Shown here one piece after another: positions 45,201 through 53,735 of a stretch of 64,000 bases of DNA. The DNA is taken from NCBI GenBank assembly GCA_018656645.1, contig JABHZL010000075.1:1-64000 (forward strand), written 5' to 3'. The position numbers and the translations under genes were made by a program. Under the pieces are notes generated by a model. The model was not told where the DNA came from. It saw nothing but the letters and a program-made list of their open reading frames with translations, and ran no database searches. The DNA comes from Phycisphaerae bacterium (GTDB lineage: Bacteria > Planctomycetota > Phycisphaerae > Phycisphaerales > SM1A02). Each line of letters begins with the position of its first letter. The first letter of the stretch is position 1.

Positions 45201-46465
45201 CGGCAGTGCAAACCATATTAGCAACAAGCTCCACTGAGTTACTTTCTACAACTTCCCTCGTAAAGTTGTATCTACCTATTTTGGTAGTGTCATTTATTGT
45301 TGCTGTTGTGCTTACGCCCCTCATCCGCTGGGTCGCTCGGGAGGTAGGCATCGTTGATCATCCAGATGAAGCTAGAAAGTTGCACAAAAAACCAATTGCA
45401 TATCTTGGCGGTTTTGTAATTTTGTTTGCGACTCTTGTTGGAATTGGAATGAGTTACACAGATTTTATTGAGCAGCCAATGATGATGCGGCAAGTTCCAT
45501 TTGTCATTGTGTTTGGTATGGTCGCAATTGCGTTTACTGGTTTTGTAGATGATGTTTGGGGTTCGTATTCTATGCATAAAACAGCAGGACAACTTGTCGC
45601 TGCTGCTGCAATGGCGCATCAGGGTATTGGGACGAATGTAGCTATGGGATTCTTGAATGGGATTGGTGTTCCAAAGCATATTAGTGAGTTTTCATTTGCA
45701 GATTCTTCAATTTTTTTTGCAGATCCAATTACACCGGCGTACGTCATTGGAGTCGTGATAATTGCCATGTTTATTCTTGGCGCATGTAATGCAGCAAATT
45801 TTATTGACGGGCTTGATGGTTTGCTCTCTGGCGTTTCTGCTATCACAGCAATTGGGATCATGGCAATTACGCTCATTGTGCTGAGTACGATGACACCAGA
45901 AAAAATCCTTCATATCGAAGAATCTATGCCAGTTGATTTATTTGGTATGCAGGGTTTAGATGGAATAACACTTTTGGGAGCAAATTTGGTTTTGTCCATG
46001 GCAGTACTAGGGGCTGTTCTAGGTTTTCTTGTATATAACTTTAATCCTGCATCCATTTTTCTCGGAGATACAGGTAGTTTGTTGCTTGGATATCTCTGCA
46101 TCGTTATGGTACTACTCCTCGGTGAAAATGGTCAAACACATTTGGTGATTGCAGGCATGATTGTTTTTGCGCTTCCAATTATGGATACAGCGCTTGCAAT
46201 CACAAGAAGAAAAATTGCAGGTAAGCCAATTTCTGAGCCAGACGCAAATCATATCCATCACATTTTTAAACGGAAGTTTGGATCGGTGAAGAAAGCGGTT
46301 TTGGCGTTGTACGCCATGTCCTCGATGTTTGCAATTGTTGGTGTTTCACTTGCGTGGTTTCAAGCAACTGGTCAAGTGCGAGCGTGGATTATTTATGTAA
46401 TTGCAGCAATTATGTTTGGTCTCATTGGAATAAAGGCCATCAAATCTGCGAGAAGGTTTGAGTGA
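45197..46465 (+). CDS. WecA/MraY-family undecaprenyl-phosphate sugar-1-phosphate transferase
   Basis: 422 aa, about eleven helices. Signature loops: VDHPDEARKLHKKPIAYLGG, the Asp-rich GFVDDVWGS, ANFIDGLDGL, FLGDTGSLLLGY and the C-terminal HIHHIFKR. It starts a lipid-linked oligosaccharide by moving a HexNAc-1-phosphate to undecaprenyl phosphate. It follows the epimerase with a four-base overlap and is followed by the phosphatase with GTGA overlap. It is probably the initiating enzyme of the locus. Confidence 0.92.
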   Translation: MTAVQTILATSSTELLSTTSLVKLYLPILVVSFIVAVVLTPLIRWVAREVGIVDHPDEARKLHKKPIAYLGGFVILFATLVGIGMSYTDFIEQPMMMRQVPFVIVFGMVAIAFTGFVDDVWGSYSMHKTAGQLVAAAAMAHQGIGTNVAMGFLNGIGVPKHISEFSFADSSIFFADPITPAYVIGVVIIAMFILGACNAANFIDGLDGLLSGVSAITAIGIMAITLIVLSTMTPEKILHIEESMPVDLFGMQGLDGITLLGANLVLSMAVLGAVLGFLVYNFNPASIFLGDTGSLLLGYLCIVMVLLLGENGQTHLVIAGMIVFALPIMDTALAITRRKIAGKPISEPDANHIHHIFKRKFGSVKKAVLALYAMSSMFAIVGVSLAWFQATGQVRAWIIYVIAAIMFGLIGIKAIKSARRFE

Positions 46466-46941
46466 ATTCTGAGAAACCAATAGCAATATTGTTTGTATGC
46501 ATGGGAAATATTTGTAGAAGCCCAGCGGCAGAATGCCTGATGCGGTCGCTACTTGAAGAGAAGCAATTAGAAAAACTTTTTACAATAGATTCAGCTGGTA
46601 CAGGTAATTGGCATGCAGGCAACAAGCCTGACCGAAGAATGAGGAAAGCAGCAAAGTTGGCAGGTAAAACAATTGAAGGCTCTGCAAGACAAGTGCAAGA
46701 AAGTGATTTTAGTGAATTTGATTGGATTTTTTGTATGGACAACGATAACTATGCAAACCTGATTTCAATGGGTGCAAATCCCGAAAAAACCCACTTATTA
46801 TTAGAGTTTGTTAGCCATCAAACAATTACTGAAGTTCCAGATCCATACTACGGCGGTAGTGATGGTTTTACAAATGTGATCAATTTAATCGATGGTGCAG
46901 TTTGCGATTTGATTGACCATCTTATTTCTACAACCACGTAG
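46462..46941 (+). CDS. Low-molecular-weight protein-tyrosine phosphatase (Wzb-like)
   Basis: 159 aa. The P-loop CMGNICRSPAAE (C-x5-R-S) is near the N-terminus and the general acid is in PDPYYGG. GTG start overlapping the previous TGA. In other bacteria such enzymes dephosphorylate the Wzc kinase of the same cluster. Here the kinase-like partner lacks the Walker lysine, so the real substrate is open. Last gene of the exopolysaccharide/exosortase operon. Confidence 0.92.
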   Translation: MNSEKPIAILFVCMGNICRSPAAECLMRSLLEEKQLEKLFTIDSAGTGNWHAGNKPDRRMRKAAKLAGKTIEGSARQVQESDFSEFDWIFCMDNDNYANLISMGANPEKTHLLLEFVSHQTITEVPDPYYGGSDGFTNVINLIDGAVCDLIDHLISTTT

Positions 46942-46950
46942 TGGTTTTGT

Positions 46951-46956
46951 TAGAAT
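46951..46956 (+). promoter_or_regulatory. -10-like TAGAAT, leaderless-type start of serA
   Basis: TAGAAT-GTGGAG-ATG, six-base spacing. GGAG directly touches the ATG and so cannot act as a normal Shine-Dalgarno. Confidence 0.5.
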
Positions 46957-46962
46957 GTGGAG

Positions 46963-48228
46963 ATGTCACAACAAGCAGCTACACAAAAAAATAAAAGTAA
47001 TTTAGAGGGGTCAGACAAGGCGGTAGTTTTACTCGCCGATTCATTTAGTGAAAGCGGAGTGCAAACGCTTGAAGCATTAGGTTGCAGCGTTATCTTGAAT
47101 GCTTCTCTGAAAGACGAAACGCTTGTTGAAGCTATTGAGAAAACACGTCCAAGAATAGTTGTTGTTCGATCAACTAAAGTAACTCGTGAGATGATGGATG
47201 CTTCTCCCGAACTTTCTGTCATTATTCGCGCTGGTGCGGGTTACGACACCATTGATGTTGCAGCAGCATCTTCAATGGGAATCTCGGTTGCAAATTGTCC
47301 AGGAAAAAACTCCATCGCAGTTGCTGAATTAGCTTGGTCGCTCATTTTGTCTTGCGACAGGCGAGTGCCTGATCAAGTCGCCGATTTACGTGAGGGAAAG
47401 TGGCGAAAAAAAGAATATGCAAAATCACTTGGTTTAAGTGGCCGAACGTTGGGCATCGTTGGGCTCGGTGGGATAGGCCTTGAAACAGCTAAACGTGGAA
47501 AAGCGTTTGGAATGAATATCGTTGCATGGTCAAGAAGTTTGACTGAAGAAAAAGCATCAGAACTTGGAATTGGATGGTGTGAGAGTTTACTTAATCTTGC
47601 CAGAATGTCCGATGTGATTTCTGTACACGTTGCATCCACCCCAGAAACTGAAAATCTCATTGATGAAACGTTTGTAGATGCTTTGAAGGAAGGCGCGACA
47701 TTTGTTAACACTAGCAGGGGTAAAGTTGTTGATGAGGTTGCATTACAGAAAGCAGTTGAAAGTAAAAACATACGAGTTGGTCTCGATGTTTTTCAAAATG
47801 AACCAACATCGGGTGATGCAATATTTAACCCTTCAATTATCTCTTGCGAGGGTGTATACGGAACACATCATGTTGGTGCATCTACATTGCAAGCACAAGA
47901 AGCGATTGCCGATGAAGCGATACGAATTATTCAACATCATTTGTCAGATGGTGTTGTGCTGAATTGTGTGAACCGTGCAACATCAACTTCTGCGAAAGCG
48001 ATGCTCTGTGTACGGCATTTGAATTTACCCGGAGTTCTTGCACATGTCTTTGAGATACTGAGCCAAGAGGGCGTGAATGTTGAAGAAATGGAAAACGTGA
48101 TGTATCAAGGTGCGAAAGCAGCATGCGCTCGAATTCAACTCAGCAACGCGCTCTCGCCAGACTGTATTGCAACCTTGCTTGAATATGAGCATGTGCTATC
48201 TGTGACGACATCTTCTATAAACGAATAA
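46963..48228 (+). CDS. serA: D-3-phosphoglycerate dehydrogenase
   Basis: First step of serine synthesis. 421 aa from ATG 46963; GTG 46957 is the alternative. The substrate domain is followed by the NAD-binding GLGGIGLETA, catalytic Arg (VHVASTPETENLID region), Glu, and His in GTHHVGASTLQAQEA. A C-terminal ACT-type regulatory domain begins at about 345 (LCVRHLNLPGVLAHVFEIL), suggesting serine feedback. It is followed 11 bases later by serC. Start chosen by the TAGAAT six bases upstream. Confidence 0.93.
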   Translation: MSQQAATQKNKSNLEGSDKAVVLLADSFSESGVQTLEALGCSVILNASLKDETLVEAIEKTRPRIVVVRSTKVTREMMDASPELSVIIRAGAGYDTIDVAAASSMGISVANCPGKNSIAVAELAWSLILSCDRRVPDQVADLREGKWRKKEYAKSLGLSGRTLGIVGLGGIGLETAKRGKAFGMNIVAWSRSLTEEKASELGIGWCESLLNLARMSDVISVHVASTPETENLIDETFVDALKEGATFVNTSRGKVVDEVALQKAVESKNIRVGLDVFQNEPTSGDAIFNPSIISCEGVYGTHHVGASTLQAQEAIADEAIRIIQHHLSDGVVLNCVNRATSTSAKAMLCVRHLNLPGVLAHVFEILSQEGVNVEEMENVMYQGAKAACARIQLSNALSPDCIATLLEYEHVLSVTTSSINE

Positions 48229-48239
48229 GGAATTGCGTA

Positions 48240-49346
48240 ATGACCCAAACAGCAACAGATCGAGCACTTAACTTTTCGGCTGGTCCGGCAACGCTGCCAG
48301 AACCAGTTTTGGAGCAAGCGAGAACAGATATTTGGGATATAGCAGATAGTGGAATTGGTATTTGCGAGCATTCTCACAGGGGACCAGTCTTTGATAATGT
48401 CATGAACGAAGCGGTTTCTGATTGTCGTGAAGTTGGATCTATTCCAGACGATTATGAAATACTTTTCTTGCAAGGCGGAGCAACGCTTCAGTTTGCAATG
48501 TTGGCAATGAACTTTTTGAAAGAAGGAAGTGTTGCAGATTATCTTGATACTGGAGTGTGGACTTCAAAAGCAATCAAAGAAGCAAAAAAAATTGGCAATG
48601 TTAATGTTGCATTCGATGGTTCAACAACAAAGTACGACCATTGTCCTTCCGATGAAGAGTTAGAATTATCTCAAAGTGCTGCTTATTTGCACTATTGCTC
48701 AAACAATACAATTTATGGAACACGGTATGAAAATGTTCCTACAACAAATGCTCCAGTTATTTGTGATATGAGTTCGGACATATTTTCAAGATCTATTGAT
48801 TGGTCTAAACATGCAATGGTCTATGCTGGCGCACAAAAGAATCTTGGTCCATCGGGAACAGTACTTGTTGTGATTCGAAAGTCACTCTTGGAACAATGTG
48901 ATGGAACACTTCCTCTTATGCTTGATTATCAGGCGCAGGCAAGTAAAGGATCGATGTTGAACACACCACCTACGTTTGGGATTTATCTGATGGGGCAGGT
49001 GTTTAAGTGGATTTTAAATGCCGGTGGATTGCAAGCAATCGAAGAACGGAACGAGACAAAGGCTTCGATCATTTATGGCGCACTCGCAGATTGCAGTGAT
49101 TTTTACTCACTTATTGCAAGAGATGATTGCAGATCGCGTATGAATATTTCATTTCGATGCCAAACTCCAGAGTTGGATGCACTTTTTCTTGAAAAAGCGG
49201 CAACGCGTCGTATGTCGGGCCTTAAAGGTCACCGTTCAGTGGGGGGGTTGCGTGCATCTGTGTACAACGCTTTTCCTGTTGAAGGCTGTGAAAAGTTTGC
49301 AGGGTTTTTAACTGAATTTGCAAACGATCACGCATGTAAATCGTGA
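48240..49346 (+). CDS. serC: Phosphoserine aminotransferase
   Basis: 368-aa PLP enzyme, second step of serine synthesis. NFSAGPATLPEPVL at the N-terminus, HRGPVF, LFLQGGATLQFAM, CDMSSDIFSR and the Schiff-base Lys in VYAGAQKNLGPSG are all family hallmarks, as is RMSGLKGHRSVGGLRASVYNA near the end. AAGGA eight bases before the ATG. Co-transcribed with serA. The 3' end overlaps the convergent DUF1015 gene by 19 bases. Confidence 0.96.
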   Translation: MTQTATDRALNFSAGPATLPEPVLEQARTDIWDIADSGIGICEHSHRGPVFDNVMNEAVSDCREVGSIPDDYEILFLQGGATLQFAMLAMNFLKEGSVADYLDTGVWTSKAIKEAKKIGNVNVAFDGSTTKYDHCPSDEELELSQSAAYLHYCSNNTIYGTRYENVPTTNAPVICDMSSDIFSRSIDWSKHAMVYAGAQKNLGPSGTVLVVIRKSLLEQCDGTLPLMLDYQAQASKGSMLNTPPTFGIYLMGQVFKWILNAGGLQAIEERNETKASIIYGALADCSDFYSLIARDDCRSRMNISFRCQTPELDALFLEKAATRRMSGLKGHRSVGGLRASVYNAFPVEGCEKFAGFLTEFANDHACKS

Positions 49347-50569
49347 CTAAATAATCCACTTCGGAGTTTTGGTTCAAACCACGTTGATTTTGGTGGCATG
49401 ATTAAACCAGCGTCTGCAACATTAAGAAGTTGCTCGATCGTTGTTGGGTACATGGAGAATGCAACTGCAGCAGAACCACTATTGACGCGGTCTTCTAATT
49501 CTCTCGTTCCGCGAATTCCTCCAACGAAATCGATTCGTATATCGCTTCGAGGATCACCGACATCGAGCATGGGCGTAAGAACGCGCTTTTGAAGAAGATC
49601 GACATCAAGGGATGCAATAGGATCGTTTGTATCAATGGAGCTAGGTGATATTTCCACGTTGTACCACCCATGTTTTTTACCAAGATAGACGCAGAACGTT
49701 CCCGACTTTTCGGGGATAGCGTTTTCGCAAGAAATAACATTTCCAATAGCTGATAATTCTTCGATAAAGGAATCTGGTGTTTTTCCACACAAATCAACGA
49801 CTACTCGGTTGTAAGGAAGAATGTCGAGCTGTGCTGCTGGAAAGAGAACTGTTAAGAACCAATTATATTCTTCGCTGCCGTCATGGTTTGGGTTTGCGTT
49901 TTTGCATTCGATAGCAGCTCTTGCTGCGCTCGCGCTACGGTGATGCCCATCTGCTACATACGCAACTGGGATTTCTCCAAACGCCGCAAGCATTGCGTCT
50001 TCATTTTCAACTTTCCAACCAGTGTGTGTTACACCATCATCTGCGACAAAGTGAAACATCGGGCGCTTATTAACTTCTTCGTACACGAGTGCATCGATTG
50101 TATTTGTACCTCGGTACGTAAGAAAAACTGGTCCGGAGTTTGCATCGAGTGCAATTACATGTTTTGTGCGGTCATCTTCTTTAACTTGGCGAGTTTTTTC
50201 ATGTTTTTTTACAAGTCCGTTGTTGTAATCATCGACGTGACAGCAGGCGACCAAGCCGACCTGTTTATGGTCACCCATGATCTGTCTATATAGATAGAGT
50301 CCTGCTTCCTTATCTTTTATCAATGCGCCCATTTCTTTAAGGCGATCATAGTTTTTGCGGGCTTGTATATAGATAGCATCGTCGTAGGGGTCCACATCAG
50401 GAAGGTCAACTTCCGCGCGGACAACTCTAATAAAGCTGTCGTCGTTTTTTTGTGCAATCACAGCAGATTCTTCACGATTTACAACATCGTAAGGAACTGA
50501 TGCAACATTTGGGGCGTCTCCTCCGCATGGATGAACGGCTTGAAATGGTTTAATTCTAAGTGTGGACAT
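49328..50569 (-). CDS. DUF1015 family protein
   Basis: 413 aa. It begins with the family's typical segment (IKPFQAVHP, then VASVPYDVVNREES) and holds ADGHHRSASAARA and FGxRG-type motifs (VGGIRGTRELED). Its biochemical role is not established to my knowledge. DUF1015 genes are often neighbours of serA and serC in other bacteria, and here the gene is convergent with serC, which hints at serine metabolism. TACACT lies nine bases before the ATG and no Shine-Dalgarno is seen. Confidence 0.8.
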   Translation of the reverse strand: MSTLRIKPFQAVHPCGGDAPNVASVPYDVVNREESAVIAQKNDDSFIRVVRAEVDLPDVDPYDDAIYIQARKNYDRLKEMGALIKDKEAGLYLYRQIMGDHKQVGLVACCHVDDYNNGLVKKHEKTRQVKEDDRTKHVIALDANSGPVFLTYRGTNTIDALVYEEVNKRPMFHFVADDGVTHTGWKVENEDAMLAAFGEIPVAYVADGHHRSASAARAAIECKNANPNHDGSEEYNWFLTVLFPAAQLDILPYNRVVVDLCGKTPDSFIEELSAIGNVISCENAIPEKSGTFCVYLGKKHGWYNVEISPSSIDTNDPIASLDVDLLQKRVLTPMLDVGDPRSDIRIDFVGGIRGTRELEDRVNSGSAAVAFSMYPTTIEQLLNVADAGLIMPPKSTWFEPKLRSGLFSHDLHA

Positions 50570-50578
50570 AGTTTGGGC

Positions 50579-50584
50579 AGTGTA
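50579..50584 (-). promoter_or_regulatory. -10-like TACACT upstream of the DUF1015 gene
   Basis: Minus strand reads TACACT, nine bases, ATG. The spacing is slightly longer than the 6-8 of other leaderless-type starts, giving at most a 1-3-base leader. Confidence 0.35.
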
Positions 50585-50701
50585 ACAGTTGGAAGGTTAG
50601 GTAAGTTGGTTTGGTTGTGAAGGCGACTCGAGTGGTAAGAAAGCGTATTTATTTATTTTACTTTATTGAAACTTAGCACCCTCCGATGAAAGTGAAGCAA
50701 C

Positions 50702-50852
50702 AGGTTTGCGCGGCTCCTCGGAAGAGGGGGGCTTCATAAGCCAAATGCTGGTGGCCAGGATGGCCTACGTACAACCCGAGGTTCAAGATCGCTGTGATCT
50801 TGAGCATGAACCCAAACAACCGGCAACGAAGTTGCCAAAGGGAGCCCAACCC
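50702..50852 (+). promoter_or_regulatory. Structured 5' leader of the pilin gene
   Basis: Several strong hairpins lie in series. CTCCTC-GGAA-GAGGGG (50714-50729) has a GNRA tetraloop. GGCTT/AAGCC (50730-50742) and GGCC/GGCC (50753-50765) follow. TCAAGATC/GATCTTGA (50783-50803) competes with GGTTC/GAACC (50780-50812). GGCAAC-GAA-GTTGCC (50822-50836) abuts the Shine-Dalgarno AAAGGGAG (50837-50844). Alternative pairings next to the ribosome site suggest a cis-regulatory RNA. I could not match it to a known riboswitch class. Confidence 0.45.
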
Positions 50853-51272
50853 ATGAATACTCTAACCCTTTCACCTAATACAAATCGCCGAAATGCCTTC
50901 ACGCTGATTGAAATTCTCATTGTCGTTGTCATTCTTGGCATTCTTGCAGCCGTTGTAGTTCCACAATTCACAAATGCTGCTGATGATGCCAATGATGCTG
51001 CTGTTCGCACTCAACTTCAAACGCTTCGCGGACAAATTGAACTTTACCGAGCACAACAAAGTGCTGACCCAGCATTGCTTACAACCGGTTGGGATGATTT
51101 GACTGACAATAATTACTTGATGCTCGATCCATCGAATCCACTTACCGGGTCATCCACAGTAGCTGCAGGTGGCGCAAGCGCTGCAACTGATGGTTGGATT
51201 TGGCGTGACAGTGGAAATGGAACTTTCGGACTCTACGCAGTCGCGGCTAATGGTACAGAATTCGTAGAATAA
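50853..51272 (+). CDS. Type IV pilin/major pseudopilin
   Basis: 139-aa prepilin. A short basic leader (NTNRRNA) is followed by the N-terminal helix FTLIEILIVVVILGILAAVV with Glu at +5. The residue before the cut is Ala, not the usual Gly. The C-terminal part is small and GspG-like (TLRGQIELYRAQQSAD). ATG 50853 is fixed by AAAGGGAG eight bases upstream. The gene has its own structured leader and a strong terminator, consistent with high expression relative to the assembly genes that follow. Confidence 0.9.
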   Translation: MNTLTLSPNTNRRNAFTLIEILIVVVILGILAAVVVPQFTNAADDANDAAVRTQLQTLRGQIELYRAQQSADPALLTTGWDDLTDNNYLMLDPSNPLTGSSTVAAGGASAATDGWIWRDSGNGTFGLYAVAANGTEFVE

Positions 51273-51303
51273 AACGCTCCCTGCCACCTCGGGCAGATTA
51301 ACG

Positions 51304-51340
51304 CAAGGCACACAATGGAGGTTGTGTGCCTTGTTTATTT
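51304..51340 (+). terminator. Strong intrinsic terminator after the pilin gene
   Basis: CAAGGCACACAA (51304-51315), six-base loop, TTGTGTGCCTTG (51322-51333): a perfect 12-bp stem followed by TTTATTT. It separates the pilin from the pilus assembly operon. Confidence 0.9.
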
Positions 51341-51489
51341 GGATGTCGTATCCGGTCCTGTATCAGAAGTTGGTCCGATAATGAAATGAGAATGTTTTTT
51401 GAGCGTGTAAGTGGTTGGTTTTCCTTGTCTTGGCATCGCAATAAGTCGATGCAGCAATGAGATAGAAGCCGCAAGATGCGGAGTTCAGT

Positions 51490-52083
51490 ATGAAAAAACA
51501 CGAAATTACACAATCTTACGCTTTTGCAAGATCTGGATGGTCTCTCGTAGAGTTATTGACTGTCGTTGTCGTACTTGGCATCGCGGCTATGATTGTGATT
51601 CCGTATGCAGCATCTGGTGCTTCAGCATCTGGGCAATCAGCAGCAAGGCTTCTTGTTACAGATATGCTTTCTGCACAAATGGACGCTGTTGCCACACAGA
51701 AATTTCGACGTGTGCATTTTTACAGCGATGGATCTGGTTGGTGCATCCTTGAACTAGAGTCGGATGAACTTGCAGATCCATTTGATCCAATGGCGGCAAC
51801 GTATGCAGACGATGCAGTTGAATCGCAGGGCCAAAACCAGCAATCTATTATCGATTTTGTGCAGGACTCAAGATTCAGAGATATCACTGTAGAAAACCTG
51901 AACTTCGGAACAGGAATTGAAGAGATCACTTTTGATCTAACAGGCGGGATCATCCAAAACGACGGTTCTCCAAGCCTTGGTGGAAGTGTAGATATCACGA
52001 GTGGAGAATTTACTTGGACAATCACGCTTGCGCCTCTCACAGGGAAAATTTCGGTAACTGAAACCACTGGGGGCGCGCCCTAA
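51490..52083 (+). CDS. GspH-like pseudopilin
   Basis: 197 aa. The prepilin signal ends RSG before WSLVELLTVVVVLGIAAMIVIP, with Glu at +5 and an unusual Trp at +1. A beta-rich C-terminal domain similar to minor pseudopilins (GspH/FimT) follows, with FTWTITLAPLTGKISV at the end. GGAG six bases before the ATG. The stop codon is immediately followed by the pilM-like ATG. Probably part of the pilus tip or initiation complex. Confidence 0.8.
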   Translation: MKKHEITQSYAFARSGWSLVELLTVVVVLGIAAMIVIPYAASGASASGQSAARLLVTDMLSAQMDAVATQKFRRVHFYSDGSGWCILELESDELADPFDPMAATYADDAVESQGQNQQSIIDFVQDSRFRDITVENLNFGTGIEEITFDLTGGIIQNDGSPSLGGSVDITSGEFTWTITLAPLTGKISVTETTGGAP

Positions 52084-53139
52084 ATGTTTGGTTTTACGCA
52101 GACAATGAAGGGTTGCATTGGAATTGCAATGCAATCAACAAATGTAACAATTGGCCAATGTAGTTGGAGAAAGGGTTATTTACAGAACCCTCGTGTTTCT
52201 AACATTGAGGATAATCCTCGAAACATATCTTCGCAAGATTGGCGTGCTGCAATCAATAACGCAGGATTAACTGGAACAACATGTTCAGTTGCACTTCCAC
52301 CTGCGATTTTGGAACACCACGTGTTGCAATTGCCAGAAATGGGAATGAAAGAATTAACAGAAGCGGTAGGTTGGGAACTTGCAGATCGACTTGGCAGTGA
52401 CCGTGAACTTCTTCAGATCGATGCAAAACGGCTAGGAAATGGTGGTGATGTACTAGGAGTATCAATTGACCAAGCAACTCTTACGAGTATTCTTGAACCA
52501 CTCTATGCAGCTGGTTTACGACCAACTTTGATTGAGCCAACATGTTTTGCACTTACGAGAATGTTATCAATGCGACATCGCCGAAACGCAGATCGTGCTT
52601 CTGTACGAGCAGTATTAGATTTTTCAAAAGCTGATTCAGCGATGATGGTGCTCGCAGGCGACGACACAGTGTTTTACAAACGCCTTGGATACTCAGGTGA
52701 TTCACTTATCGATGCAGTGTCTTCACATGTAGGTGTCACGACAGACCAAGCAGCATTGATGCTTGCAGCATCAGATCAAGAATCCGATGAAGCGATGAGC
52801 AGAGCAGTTCGTGATGCAACCCGTGCGCTTCACGAACAAATTGCAAGAGATGCAATGAAGTGCTTACGACATTACGGCGTGACAAGCCGAGGACCGATCC
52901 CTTCCGAATTGGTTGTGACTGGTAGTGCAGGCTGGAACAGAAATTTGTCTGAAATACTTGAAACAGCGTGTAATTTGTCAGTTTTTCCTGATTGGAACAT
53001 TGAATATCTCAAAGAGTTTTCTAAAACAAGTTCACGGTGTTACGGATGGCAAATAGCACTCGGAACAAGTTTAAGTTTTTGTGAAAGCAATGATCGACGT
53101 AAACAAACAGAAACAAATAACGGAGGAGTTGCAGCGTGA
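52084..53139 (+). CDS. PilM-like actin-fold pilus assembly protein
   Basis: 351 aa, cytosolic actin-like fold. The segment LPEMGMKELTEAVGWELADRL matches the PilM ILPxM...EAExxIP-type region. VRAVLDFSKADSAMMVLAGD and LVVTGSAGWNRNLSEILE correspond to the nucleotide-pocket strands. It should bind the PilN N-terminus (NLLPEQY, present in the next gene). Start directly after the GspH stop; end overlaps pilN by four bases. Confidence 0.82.
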   Translation: MFGFTQTMKGCIGIAMQSTNVTIGQCSWRKGYLQNPRVSNIEDNPRNISSQDWRAAINNAGLTGTTCSVALPPAILEHHVLQLPEMGMKELTEAVGWELADRLGSDRELLQIDAKRLGNGGDVLGVSIDQATLTSILEPLYAAGLRPTLIEPTCFALTRMLSMRHRRNADRASVRAVLDFSKADSAMMVLAGDDTVFYKRLGYSGDSLIDAVSSHVGVTTDQAALMLAASDQESDEAMSRAVRDATRALHEQIARDAMKCLRHYGVTSRGPIPSELVVTGSAGWNRNLSEILETACNLSVFPDWNIEYLKEFSKTSSRCYGWQIALGTSLSFCESNDRRKQTETNNGGVAA

Positions 53140-53735
53140 ATTTGCTCCCAGAACAATATATTCAAAGAAGTAAAAATCGTGTACGTTCTAGCAGAGTTGC
53201 AATCATAGTCATTGTTGCTTTGGCTTCCGTTGTTGCAGTTGCAACGCACTCCCGGATTGCAGTAAACAGTGCAACTGAAAAGTTAGTTGTGGCACAGGCA
53301 AGAGCGAATGGCGCATTAGAAGTAGAAGCCGACGCAACAACGTTGGAGTTAAAAAAGGAAAAACTCAAAACTTTCGTTGATAAATATCAAGAAACTGAAT
53401 TACCTTTTGCAGTTGGCGACATTATTTCAACAATCACAAATGCACTTCCCATAAATGTCACAGTAGAAGAACTCTCGTTTGATGTTTTTGAATCAGAGGA
53501 CGAAAAGTTGATAACTGGACATATTGCAGGCTTTGGATCAAGTGACGAATCAATTGCATCTGTTGTTTCAAATTTTCAAACAAAACCTCCGTTCGAAAAT
53601 GTCACGATGGATTTTAGTAGGTCTAGAACGATCCGTGGCGTACGCGCAAGAGGATTCCGTATGAGTTTCTCAATTGATTTATCCCATAATTGGGAAATAC
53701 AAACAGTTATGGCATCAGAAGGAGAACAACAATGA
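53136..53735 (+). CDS. PilN-like inner-membrane alignment protein
   Basis: 199 aa from a GTG. It opens NLLPEQYIQRSK, the PilM-binding motif of PilN. One membrane helix follows at about 20-40, a coiled coil to about 85 and a small ferredoxin-like periplasmic domain. Operon position between PilM and PilO confirms it. Four-base overlap with both neighbours. Confidence 0.85.
   Translation: MNLLPEQYIQRSKNRVRSSRVAIIVIVALASVVAVATHSRIAVNSATEKLVVAQARANGALEVEADATTLELKKEKLKTFVDKYQETELPFAVGDIISTITNALPINVTVEELSFDVFESEDEKLITGHIAGFGSSDESIASVVSNFQTKPPFENVTMDFSRSRTIRGVRARGFRMSFSIDLSHNWEIQTVMASEGEQQ

Noticed and set aside
50702-50852. c-di-GMP-I (GEMM) riboswitch before the pilin
   Set aside because: The genomic context and a GNRA-capped stem are suggestive, but the conserved 5' GGCAAAC and the GACGCAAAGCC-type core are not present, so I only call it a structured leader.
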